DNA of 64,000 bases from Jaminaea rosea (lineage: Eukaryota > Basidiomycota > Exobasidiomycetes > Microstromatales), in NCBI RefSeq assembly GCF_003144245.1, contig NW_020289990.1, forward strand, positions 372,001 to 436,000. Reading direction: 5' to 3'. The notes under the pieces were generated by a model. That model did no database searches and was not told where the DNA came from. It saw only the letters and a program-made list of their open reading frames with translations. A program made the position numbers and the translations under genes. Of the stretch, positions 9,947-20,073 are shown in pieces (position 1 is the stretch's first letter; each line of letters begins with the position of its first letter).

Positions 9947-12466
9947 ATGCCGCCACGCGCTGCGTCGTCATCCAACATAGAACCTCAGAGGTATCGAGTC
10001 TTCATCCCACCTTCGTCGCGGGCGCGACACACGCGTACGACTTGGCTACGGAGGGACGAGGAGTGGACGAGGAGTGAAGAGAGCGCCGAGTCTCCGAGAT
10101 GGCAACAGAGCGCCACATCCTCGGACCATGCTGCCTCTGTATCGCACACACGCTTCAATCCGCTGCCGACAGTCAGAAAATCTCTCTTTTCAGCACAAGC
10201 TATCGCCGGTCTTCCATCTCGCGTACTCACTAACGCGCAAGTCTCTCCTCCGCAGACTACTCCTGGACAGGGCAGAGGACAGAGCGTGCACAAGACCAGC
10301 CCACAGGAAAGACAAGAAGGCGAGGATATGACGAGCTGGACTGAGACTTTCGTGCGCGGACTAGTGCAGCAAGAGGCGGACGCCACCAGAGAGGCAGCAG
10401 GCGCCGTCAGAGAAGCAGGAGGAGAGGCCGACATGACAAACAGACCATTCAGTATCGGGACTGTAGCAGTGGGAGATGCTCTGCGGGCGGTGAACGCCGA
10501 GGATGAGGGCGTGGCAGCGGTACAGATCTTGGCGGATGCCTATCGCTCTGGCACACAGGCCGACGAGGCGATTGGAGATGCTCTGCGAGCTACGACGCCG
10601 GAGGAGGAACTGCGGATCGACGAGGACGATGAGCGGGAAGACAGCGGCAATGGTCAGCATCAGCAGCACACGAGAGAAGAGGACGACTCAGTAACCACAA
10701 GTCGAGTCAGATTCGTCACTGCCAAGGCAATAATGGCTTCAACGCAGCTTGCGACAGCCCAGGCAAAGACGACCCGAGTGCGACCGCCATTGGTTGTGAT
10801 AGGCAGCCAGGACAGCGCCAGAGGAGATCTTCAAGATGACGAAGCCCGGCAGACGGAGCACGCAGAACTTCCCAAGGGTAGTCCTGCCAAGAGGGCAGGA
10901 GGGCGCGTCGTGATGATTCCGCCGCCTCCTGCACCTTCGACTGGCGACCCAAGCCTGCACAGCAACGCGGCGCAAGAGCACTCGATGGAGAGCTATGAAA
11001 GCAGGAGCTACGCGTCTGCGTCGTGCCCATCAAACGTCGGCTCGCAATCTATGGACCTGAATGCTACAGCTCAGCAAGCACTACAGCGCCTCTCTCAGGA
11101 CAGCCAGTCTAACAGCCTTGACGCGGCGCTGAGAGTAGCCGCAGAGACGACAAAGGGCGGCACATCAGCGGTACAAGGGCGTCAAACCTGCATTCAGAGG
11201 TCAACACAGCAGCCAATGTGCTACGACGGTAGTCACACCACTCTGGCCGCGAGTGCTGCTCGCCATGCTGAGCTTACACATCGCAGCGAGAGATCGCACT
11301 CTGATGGCGACGCTGGGCGCAAAAGGACGCGACCCATGCTCAATGACGACCCCAGCGATTGTCACTCTGTCATGCGTCTCGTCAAGGCCCCTCGTGTAGA
11401 GACGTCTCCTCCTCGAGTACCATCGCGCCGCTCAGGCCTCGTTTTTGTCGAGCCCAGAACTGCGGCACCGTCCAAGACGCCTCAGACGCAGCGTCGGGAT
11501 GGCGAGCCCAGCCGCTTCGTGGCCCACTCCACCATTGCCTCCAATAATAGGCTTGTATTCGTCCAGCCGGCATCTACACCGGGCAAAGGGCAGTGCCGCA
11601 GCTTGTCGACGAGCGACCTTCCCCCGCGAACTGGCTGTATGACCGTCGACGAGAGCAGTCGCGCAGGGCTGAACAGCGAGTCATCGCGTCCGCCATTACC
11701 ACGACTTCGCTCATCGCGACTGTCTGTCGCACACTGTCCCGAGTCGATGATGTCTGCGTCGACGGATGCCTCGATGACGTCGTCGTCCAATGGCGTCGAT
11801 TCGATACCACCGCCACCAACGCTGCGCTTCGACCCGTCCTCGGTCACGTCGCTCTCGACCGTCGCAAGGCAGCCGCAACTCTTTCTGCCCGACCATCTTG
11901 GTGGCCCACGCGGTCAGACATCGGCCGTACGCTTCAACGTCCTCGCTCTGGTTCGCGAGATTGGGTCGCTCGACGAGGTGAATGCAAAAGTGTACCAAGG
12001 CGGCAAGCTGATCGAGGGCAGGCTGGAGAGGACGTTCCGTAGTCACCTGATTTTGCAAGACGGGAGAGATGCGGCGCTACTCAAAGTGATGCTGTGGGGC
12101 GAATGCGCGAGGGTTTGGGCATCCTTGGAGGGGGATGACAGCGGGGCAGATGAGTTTTCACTCGCAGCTGGCACGACGGCTGCTGGGATGTCAACGCTGC
12201 TGCGAGATGGGCCACGTGTGGGAGGGACAACTCAAGCAGCGCTGCGGACGGGCGATGTGGTCTTCCTGGAGTCGATTGTGCTGACGAAGAGCGACAAGGG
12301 CTACGAAGGGTCGGCCTCGCCACGCACTGCGTCAAGCCTCGAGCTGTGCTGGCGGTGGGATGCGAGGAGCGATCGAGACAGGCGGCGATATGCATTTGAC
12401 CCGGAGCTGGCTGTACTCGATCGACGATGCAGGGACGTGTGGCGGTGTGCTCAGCTGTGGTCGTAG
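9947..12466 (+). CDS. large disordered protein with possible C-terminal OB fold, function unknown
   Basis: A single-exon gene of 839 residues; the open frame is long and clearly coding, but I do not recognise the family. Residues 1-650 are rich in Ser, Arg, Glu and Gln with repeated short acidic and basic patches, typical of disorder. Residues from about 660 to the end fold: FNVLALVREIGSL, then a strand pattern (IEGRLERTFRSHLILQD, LLKVMLWGECARVW) and LRTGDVVFLESIVLTKS. The order strand, turn, 'hydrophobic-WG', then 'GDVV' resembles RPA/shieldin-like OB folds that bind single-stranded DNA. This is inference from pattern only. The ATG at 9947 is used; an in-frame codon at 9938 is GTG. Confidence 0.7.
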   Translation: MPPRAASSSNIEPQRYRVFIPPSSRARHTRTTWLRRDEEWTRSEESAESPRWQQSATSSDHAASVSHTRFNPLPTVRKSLFSAQAIAGLPSRVLTNAQVSPPQTTPGQGRGQSVHKTSPQERQEGEDMTSWTETFVRGLVQQEADATREAAGAVREAGGEADMTNRPFSIGTVAVGDALRAVNAEDEGVAAVQILADAYRSGTQADEAIGDALRATTPEEELRIDEDDEREDSGNGQHQQHTREEDDSVTTSRVRFVTAKAIMASTQLATAQAKTTRVRPPLVVIGSQDSARGDLQDDEARQTEHAELPKGSPAKRAGGRVVMIPPPPAPSTGDPSLHSNAAQEHSMESYESRSYASASCPSNVGSQSMDLNATAQQALQRLSQDSQSNSLDAALRVAAETTKGGTSAVQGRQTCIQRSTQQPMCYDGSHTTLAASAARHAELTHRSERSHSDGDAGRKRTRPMLNDDPSDCHSVMRLVKAPRVETSPPRVPSRRSGLVFVEPRTAAPSKTPQTQRRDGEPSRFVAHSTIASNNRLVFVQPASTPGKGQCRSLSTSDLPPRTGCMTVDESSRAGLNSESSRPPLPRLRSSRLSVAHCPESMMSASTDASMTSSSNGVDSIPPPPTLRFDPSSVTSLSTVARQPQLFLPDHLGGPRGQTSAVRFNVLALVREIGSLDEVNAKVYQGGKLIEGRLERTFRSHLILQDGRDAALLKVMLWGECARVWASLEGDDSGADEFSLAAGTTAAGMSTLLRDGPRVGGTTQAALRTGDVVFLESIVLTKSDKGYEGSASPRTASSLELCWRWDARSDRDRRRYAFDPELAVLDRRCRDVWRCAQLWS

Positions 12467-12589
12467 GATTGCGATCAATTGTATACCATTGTCTCTCATG
12501 CCAACATGAAAGGGCGAGTAGGCGAGTCATCCTCTTCTCTTGGCGTGCGTGTTGATTGAGGTGTTGGTTGATGGGGAGGCGCGCCCCGC

Positions 12590-12598
12590 CAGTCCGCG
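12590..12598 (-). promoter_or_regulatory. GGCGGACTG-like word (one mismatch), SPC24 promoter
   Basis: CAGTCCGCG as written, one mismatch from the recurrent word, 85 bases before the SPC24 start codon. Confidence 0.35.
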
Positions 12599-12682
12599 CC
12601 TGCAAAGACGCGTCTGTCCGCCAAACATGCGCCTGAACAACTTCTCCTCCTTCCGCTACCACTCATCACCACGCGCATAACA

Positions 12683-13684
12683 ATGGCAGCTGCAGTCGCA
12701 TCCACCTCGCAGCTAGGAGCAGGGCCATCGAGTGGAGAGGCGCCGGCCTACCAGCCTCGCAAGTTTACAGAAATTACAATTGCAGAGCTGCCGTGAGTAG
12801 GTGCGCTGCGCGAGGCGAGTGGGGTGTTTGTTTGGCTCGACTGACACTCGAGGTCCTCTGATTGATTGACAGGGAGGTTCTGGCGGTGGCCAAGGATTCC
12901 ATGGATCCCACCTCCGATATTGAAGCTTGGCTGCAAGTACTCGAGGCTGTTCAGGATCAGAGCAGGGAGAGGCAGATGCAGAGGAGGCGATGGGCAAACA
13001 AGCTGGATGGTGAGCGAGCGAGACGCAGGGACGATGAGAGATGTTCTATAGCGGAGCTGACGAACAATCTCACGCCGACAGCCCTTCAATCGAATCTCGC
13101 GACACTACGAGCCACGCAGCCTCGCTCGTCGTGGCGGTCTCCAAACGCTCACTCTCAACACCTCGCCGCCTACGGACAGCGCACGCTCGAATTGGCCAAG
13201 CAGATTGCCAAGCTCGAGGCGGCCATCTCGCGCACAGAGACGGATGTGAGGGAGTGCAAGGCTGAGCTCGAGAGGCTGGACCGCGGCGACGATGCAGCAG
13301 GTGTGGACGACGGTGAAGGGGAGGACGACGAGGAGGGAGAGGCGTGGGGAGAGAAGGCCCTCGGACGTCACACGTGAGTGCGGGAGCGAGACGCAGATAC
13401 GGAAACATCCTCGCTGACTCTCTGCTCCTCCCGCACTTGTTTGCAGCTTGGCGCTCACCATGTTCCGTCAGCTCGGCTTTCAACCCCTCCTCTCCTCCTC
13501 ATCTTCCTCGTCGTCGGCGCCCGATGCCATCTCGACGCTGTTTGCTCGTTCCGACGCAAAGGGCAAGGTGACGCCCTTCAAGGTGGGCGAAAAGGGAGGC
13601 GCAGCTGGCTCTCGCGGCTGGGCAGAGATGAGCGATGCCGAGCGAGCGACGATGGTCAACGCGATGTGGGACGCCGTCGAATGA
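12683..13684 (+). CDS. SPC24: SPC24-like kinetochore protein, NDC80 complex
   Basis: Spc24 pairs with Spc25 at the inner end of the NDC80 complex and docks it on the kinetochore. Exons 12683-12792, 12873-13009, 13082-13373 and 13447-13684 give 258 residues. The N-terminal half is helical (DIEAWLQVLEAVQDQSRERQ), followed by the fungal arrangement of a Ser/Pro linker, then LELAKQIAKLEAAISR coiled coil, an acidic stretch, and a small C-terminal globular domain starting LTMFRQLGFQPL and ending in a short 'MWDAVE' helix. Order, length and end match ascomycete Spc24, though identity is low. The second intron (72 bases) is open in frame. It is convergent with MAD2, 67 bases between stops. Confidence 0.72.
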
Positions 13685-13751
13685 AGGTGGAGAATATGAT
13701 GATACCAGATTTGGCTCGCTGCTACAAATACATGTTTTGCTCTTGGCGCTG

Positions 13752-14626
13752 CTACTCGTCCTCTTCGCCGCGCCTGTATGCGACTACGGCGTCGACCTTG
13801 TGAATGGCCGTCGAGAAGGAGCGCAGCTTGACCTGCTCTGCCTGACCCTCGGCGATGAGGCGGGCATCTGAGTCCTGCCATTCCAGCGGGACGGGTTCTG
13901 AGAGCTGCGAATTGGTGTAGGCCAGGATTTGGAATGCGCCTGAGCGTGTGAGGAGCGAGAGGAGGAGGCAAAGAACGTGAGCGATTGTCATTCGCGCCCC
14001 TCTTTGGCTCGCGAACGCACACTCCTCTTCGATGACGGGCAGGAACGTGCACGATGCTGTGATCTGCTTGATGATTGCTGCAATCTCTGCCTTGACCTGA
14101 GCATCCGTCTTCTTGGAGCCTGGCGCGGGTGGGGCCGATGAGGAAGCGGGTTGCCTGCGGGAGAGGATCGAGGGTGAGGGATGGCTCTTGGTCCTCTGCT
14201 GCTTTCTGTCACTCACTCGCTCTCCTTGCCCGTCACCTCGAGATCGAACTGCCATCGCTCCCTCGTCTCGCCACTCTCCTTTTCAACGATGGCCACGACG
14301 AGGCGTGTGAGTTCGCCTGCCTCGATCCATCGCTCCACCTGCTTTAGGCAGTCTCCGATATAGGTTTCCAGTCCATCATCTGTGGTAATGAGCATCTGAA
14401 GGCCATACTTTTTGACTGGACGAAAGTCCTCGGCCGGGTAGATGCCTGCACAAGTGGGAAAGGGGTCAGCAGAGGCCAATCTGTTCTTCGCGACCTCCTG
14501 GCACGCACCTCGTTGATAGAGGATCGACTGGACGGAAAAGTTGAAGAAGTCAGAGACAATGGCCGTCGAGCCACGCAGCGTGAGATGCGTCTTTGATGAC
14601 GTCGCAGTTGCCTGGGCGGTGGCCAT
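13752..14626 (-). CDS. MAD2: MAD2 spindle checkpoint protein (HORMA domain)
   Basis: Mad2 binds Mad1 and Cdc20 to stop anaphase until kinetochores attach. Exons 14626-14509, 14445-14217, 14154-14021 and 13939-13752 give 222 residues, nearly all a HORMA domain. Diagnostic stretches are LRGSTAIVSDFFNFSVQSIL, YQRGIYPAEDF, KKYGLQMLIT, a conserved ERWQFDLEV, and the C-terminal safety belt LRSFSTAIHKVDAVVAY. The third donor is the GTGCGT at 14020 because only this gives the family's hydrophobic 'ECAFQILAYT' join. A Ser/Pro loop makes it about 15 residues longer than yeast Mad2. Confidence 0.93.
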
Positions 14627-14749
14627 GACGGGCGGGCGAGGGGCACAAGAGGGGGACCGGACGGGACGGAGTGGAAAGAAGGAAAGAAAGGACGGACGGA
14701 TGGACGGGAGGAGCGAGGTGTTGGTCTCCTCTTCCCGACGAAGCAACAC

Positions 14750-15660
14750 CCGCGTTCAAGCCCGTTCCGGTCGCGTTGACGTGCAACAGCTGAGCTTTTG
14801 GCCATGGTCACGACGCAGGAGATGTCGATGGGATGGCTGGAAGCAGGCAAATCGTGATATCCGTTCGACATGGTAATGAAGCGCTCGACGGACGGCCCAT
14901 CAGCCAAAGTCGCCCTAATCTCCCCACCTGGCCTCCGCGGCGCTTGCCTGCTTGGCTCCAACACGCGACCACCTGTCACTTCGAGAAAGAGCATGACCAG
15001 CGAGTGAAAGATGTTGACGATGCTCTTGCCGCTGATAGAGTACAAGGAGCGTAGCGGAGATAGAGCAAGATACGGTCGAAGGTCGGGCTCAAGATGCGGA
15101 TCTCGTTATCGACAGCACCTTTCAACACATCGGGCACATCCTCTGAGACCGCCGGGCAGAATGGAAGTAAGGCTGGCCAGAAGGAGTGATGAGGTGCCAC
15201 TGCACGAGCCGCAGGTGCCGCTGCGCCGCGAAGCCGCTCTCGTATCGGCGGCTGCGGGAGTTGCTGACCGTGAGTGGCAACGAATTGCTGTGTAAACAAA
15301 GCGCAGCGGCGCTGCTCCAACACAGAACGAGGGAACACCACATTCCGGCTGTAGCGCAGCTGAGCATGACCGCACGTTGAGGAAGACTTTCATAGCCTCT
15401 TCAACGGATGCCACGCCTCGACCAGCTTGCCAAAGCAGCTGGGTTCATAGAAATGTGGTGCTGCCGTGCTATGGTCCACAGAGCAGAGCTATTGCCACAC
15501 CTGTCTTTAGGGCAAAGACGGCAATGCCAGCTCGCGAGAAGAATACCTCTACGCCCGACACTCATCATCCTCTCTGTCAAGTACGCCGGCGGCGCAGCGG
15601 CCTCCAAGGTGATCAAGGCTAGCGCAATTGCTCAAGCCCATTCAACTCAGCGTTCTTTAC
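14750..15660 (-). pseudogene. possible decayed coding segments, unassigned
   Basis: Several short stretches on the minus strand have coding-like composition, for example EDVPDVLKGAVDNEIRIL and ILLYLRYAP near 15.1 kb, SGKSIVNIFHSLVMLFLEV near 15.0 kb, and a membrane-helix-like FFSRAGIAVFALKTGVAIAL near 15.5 kb. They lie in different frames and I cannot link them with convincing introns, so a relic gene or a badly structured multi-exon gene are both possible. No family is recognised. Confidence is low. Confidence 0.25.
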
Positions 15661-16795
15661 CCAGCCACCGTCAACCAATCAGGTCGTAGTGCTTGCACAG
15701 CACAGCAGAGCAGCAAAGAGCAAGAAGGATGAAAGACAGCTGCGTGCTGTGCCCGTCTTCTGAGCAGTATTAAAAGTCGTGCTGCGTTTCCCGCCCAGCA
15801 GCGCTCTGCATGTCTTCTTTCCATGCTACGTATTTGTCTGCAAGAGCGTGCAACAATAGCCCTCAATTTTGATCCATTCTGAGAGCGATTTTGTTGTTTC
15901 TGCAAAGAATGGCTCGCAATGAGGCCATAGCAAGCTCAATTTGACTCCCCATGCTGACTTTTTGACGGCCTTCTGTGTTTCTGTGGATCCGATGTCACCA
16001 TAGGCATGCATGGGCTTGACTTAGACGCGCCGCGCCTGTCGTGGCATTCCGCAGAGATTCGAGAGCTGAGTCCTTCGTGAGCTTCAAGGATCAGCTTGGC
16101 GGAGCTCGCCGCTCGCATCCGAGGGCTCACGATGATCTCGTAGTAATTGCTATGTAAACAGAGGTGATCAGGAAGGCTACCGCTGTGGAGCATTGCCTTT
16201 TGTGTGTCTGACGCCCTGTCTAGACTCAGCTCCCTCTTGCATGCCATGCACAGCACGCTGCGTGATCAAGTCTTCTACACATGACTGCTGGATTGATTTT
16301 GCTTTGAGGTCAACTCTTGTTCCGATCTCGTGTATGCTAAACGTATTGCTCTGTAGACCCTACAAATTGACTTGCAGCCTGACGCTCATGCTTCTGTCTA
16401 TTTCGCAGTTGACCCGAGTTGCTCTACACTGTGCTGCGTGCTCCTTCACGAGGAGCCTCTTTTTACACTAGCCAAAGTCCCATTTTTCCCTTCTGAAGCC
16501 ACCCTTTCAGCGTGGCATGAGGCTTGTCACAGTGCTTCATGAGCTGCAGACATGCTTTGGGGATTTTTGATCATTGATTGCTGAATTAACGGTCCCGAAA
16601 AAGAGCGTGGTATTGTGTTGCTGCAGTCAACACCTTCTTGCCATCGCGATATCAGGTGTCGAGCCTCACGCCGCGCTTCCCATTACGAGATGCTCGCCGG
16701 CCTCTTCTCGTGGCGAGGCGCTGATCGTTGCACAGCTTTACGCGGCGCATCAAGCGCGAATCATGGCTCTCTGCGGCTCGTAGTGAAGTGATCCC

Positions 16796-16823
16796 CACCT
16801 CGGAATGCACACCTCGGAATGCA
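16796..16823. repeat. 14-base tandem duplication
   Basis: Two adjacent identical copies of CACCTCGGAATGCA (16796-16809 and 16810-16823) in non-coding sequence. Identity of the copies suggests a recent slippage event. Confidence 0.8.
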
Positions 16824-17091
16824 GGTGGTGTGCAAGCCAGACTCGTCGTCCGCAAGTGCCCTCCTCATTGCATCAGGCATGTCGAGTTTACTAGCGTTGC
16901 CGTGCTGTACGACAGTGTTTCCTTGGCATGGTCCTGCGTCGTGGTAAGCGACCGCCCGCCCGCCCGCTGGCGCCGAGCTCTTCAGTCACCTACGAGCGAT
17001 GGCGCACGCTTTGCTCTGCGCACTGGGATCGTGAGCTGACCAGCATTTGAAGCGTCTCCAGTTCTATTCATTCGCATTTTGCATCACCGCA

Positions 17092-19879
17092 TCAATCCTC
17101 GTCCATGCTATCCAACTCGCTAGCTTCTCCGTCGCTGCTCTCGTCATCCTCGTCCATCCCCTCGCCGTCCTCACTCGCATGCGCGCCGTTGCCATTCGTG
17201 ACCGCCTCGCCTTCCTCGCCACTCCCGCCCATCAAGTTCACTACGTAGTCTAGCACCGCGCTCTCGATCAGCATCCTCTCTGCGCGAGCGTAGTGCCTCT
17301 CGCTGTACGCAATGAGCGCATCCAATGCCTCGTCCCCTCCAGCGTCCAACAATTCGTCGGCGCTGTACGATCGGAGCAGGCAGTGCAGGATGCCCTGCGC
17401 CACACCCGCCGTGCGACTCGAGGCGTTCCAGGCGCGAATGTACTTGAGCAGCTGGCCGAGGTGAGAGGCGGGAAGCGTGGCGAGAGCTTCGTCCACACCC
17501 GTGATATCTTCGGGTGCGGCTGCGTTGTCGTCGGCGAGGGCCAAGTCCATCAAGCTCGTTGTCACATCGCGCGCCCGCTTCGACGCAGCCACCTTCGTAA
17601 AGAGGTTGAGCAGACGCTTCGGCTGGCCCTCAGCGAGACAGATCAAAATCGCCCCACGGTAGTCGTGCACGGCGAGGAGGTTCTCGTAGTGCTGCTCCCT
17701 TTCGACGCCCTTTTCGCGCTCCTTGAGCTCCTCGAGCTGAGCTTGCTCCGTCACATCGTTGTAATAGCGAAGATGACCGTCCGCGCCAGCGACTGCCAAG
17801 CCCTCACCGCTCCCGAAGCTTGAGACCGACCAAATACGGTCTTCCGACGCCTCCATCGTCGTTGTGCACTCTTCATCGCGCACGTTCCACAGCTTGACCA
17901 AGCCGTCCGCACCTGCCGTGACAATCTGCGTGCCCTTGGAGCCCTGCAAAAAGCGCCCCTTGAGTACCGAGTGGGAGTGACCTTCGAACGTCTTGACGCA
18001 GGCAAAGTCGCGCAGAGACCACAGCTTGGCGGTGCGGTCGCCCGATGTCGTCAGGATGGCCGGATCCACGGGTGAAAACGCCACGCTCCAGACGCCGCGC
18101 TTGTGGCCTTTGAGCGTCGCGAGCGGGGAAAGTTTGGCGCTGGCTGTCTGCGAATTTGCCTTCGAAGGCGGACTGTAGGCGAGCTTAAAGACCTTGGCAG
18201 TGCGGTCTTGCGAGCCCGTGACCAGCAGCGAGTCGTTTGGTGCAACCTCGAGCGAGTTGATGGCCTTGTCATGAACGCGAAGGGTGACCAAGCTGCGCAG
18301 CCGAAGGGGCGATGATGTGGCGTTTGCGAGCGGTGAGAGGTCCCACACCTTCACAGTGCGGTCCTGACTGGCCGTGACGAGGAAGCGCGGCAACTCTTCG
18401 TCAGGCCAGACCTTGCGTGAAAAGCCAACGGCACCGACGCACTCCGCGTGTCCCTCCGCAACGGCGATGCAGCGCCACTCTCCATCCCTCGGCGCCCATA
18501 TTCTCGCAGTACGGTCTTTTGAACCGCTGACCAACAGGTTCCCGCTTGCGCTTGCGTCGATGCTGAGAACATTCTCGGTGTGGCCTGGCTGTGACGGCTC
18601 GCTAGGCAGCAAAGACACGCTGCCAGGTTGCTGCTCGCTGCCGCCGAGCGCAGGCAGTGGGTATATGCGGATGGCCGACGAGTTCGTTGCCACAGCGAGG
18701 TGGTTGCCCAGTAGTGCCGAGTCCACGGCTTCGTCGTTGAAGCCCACGAGCTGGCGTTGTCTTGCGAGGTCGATGGGCGACCGCCAAATCATCCTCGAAT
18801 CGGCGTGAAGCGAAACGAGGGCTGTCTCTGATTGGTGTACGCCTACGACTCCCTGCAACTCCCCCTCCCCCTCGTCATCGTGCCCAGCTCCACTCAATGC
18901 TGGAGCAGCAGGCTGCTGTCGTACCACACTGCCCGAACGAAACGACCACAGGCGGACCTGACTCGACGTCCCACCGGTATAGAAGACATCTTCCTCGTCC
19001 TCGCCCACAAAACCGCATGCCTCAACCCCTTCGCTGGCGGCAATCGTCTCCTTCAATGCCCAAGCCCCTCGTGCATTCATTTCCCACGTACAGATCGTCT
19101 TGTCTCGACTACCGCTGATCAAGCGTTTGCCACTGACGCTGACGCTGAGCCCTCGTACGACGCTCATGTGCCCTCCGAGTGTGGCAATTGGCTTCTGGGC
19201 CCCCTGCTTGGGTCGGTCGTTGAGGTCCCAGACGCGTATCCTGCCGTCCACCGATGATGTGAACAGACGTGACCTCTGAGCTACGATGGCGAATGCGATC
19301 GCGGAGACGATGCCGCCATGCCCACGCAAGACGTGAGTGACGAAGCCGCCGTGAATATCCCACATCTTGACGATTCCATCTGCGCTTCCCGTCGCAAGCA
19401 AGCTGCCCGTCGAGTCGACGTGCGAAATTGCGACTGGCGCATCGTGGGCGCGAGCCTGCGAGCGTGTGCGACTGGCGGTGAATGGCGCAAAGCTGTTGAT
19501 GGCGTAGATGTACAAGGTGCAAGAGGCTGCACGAGTCGTGATGCAGACGTGCGAACCGTTTGGTGTGACGCTGATCGACGAGATCTCCTCGCCGTCCTAG
19601 GAAAAAGGGGCAGCAGCGATGGTCAGCAACCACAATCACTCGGCTTACCGGCTCTCGCGCGCTGCTCACGGGCTCTAGCCTGCCAATGACTCTTCCCGCT
19701 CCATCTTCGACGTCTGAGCAGAGGACTTCATTGTCCAGGGCCGTAAACAGATATCGTCCACTTCTGGTCAGCGACGTCGATCCCGAGCCTGTGTAGAATG
19801 GCTCAATGGCGCCCAGCTCATCGTACTTTGTCCGCTTGGGCGGCGGTGCAGATGATGATGATGATGAAGCCTGAGGCAT
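17092..19879 (-). CDS. UTP13: UTP13 (TBL3) WD40 protein of the SSU processome
   Basis: Utp13 belongs to the UTP-B (Pwp2) subcomplex that binds the 5' external transcribed spacer of pre-rRNA. Exons 19879-19649 and 19596-17092 give 911 residues. There are two WD40 propellers, with blades such as LLATGSADGIVKMWDI, LFTSSVDGRIRVWDL, LISGSRDKTICTWEM, LLVSGSKDRTARIWAP, FLVTASQDRTVKVWDL and ILTTSGDRTAKLWSL. Then comes the helical Utp13 C-terminal domain (about residues 720-860) and an acidic tail ending DSMDED. The order and length match yeast Utp13 (817). Tandem with SYO1, 194 bases between its start and the SYO1 stop. Confidence 0.93.
18167..18175 (+). other. GGCGGACTG word inside UTP13 coding sequence
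   Basis: The only exact copy of the recurrent word that lies inside a coding exon. Listed as the control against which the promoter copies should be judged; no function is claimed. Confidence 0.4.
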
Positions 19880-20073
19880 TGCGGTGTTGAGTATCAAGTG
19901 AATAAAAGGGGACGGAAACGGGAAACGGAAACGACCCGACCTTCGCACGACGGACCAACGACGGAGGCTGGCCAAAATTTGCCGAGGCTCAACCAGGAGA
20001 CAAGGGACAACGGACGTGGATCGCGTGGCGCACAGAAATGGCATTGGCCGAGATCTAGGTCTTCTGCTCTATG

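Larger units (their letters stand above)
14627..17091. other. ORF-poor, lower-G+C island
   Basis: About 2.5 kb between MAD2 and UTP13. The left part contains the MAD2 promoter and the fragments noted separately. From about 15.66 to 16.9 kb no frame shows coding character, and sampled 60-base lines are about 42-45 percent G+C against 53-70 percent in lines sampled from neighbouring genes. There is a 14-base tandem duplication near 16.8 kb and otherwise no repeat, tRNA or element that I can identify. It is the largest stretch with no gene besides 33.5-37.6 kb. Confidence 0.6.

Noticed and set aside
15660-16560. A centromere
   Set aside because: A+T-richness and lack of genes alone are not enough; no repeat array or known motif is visible.
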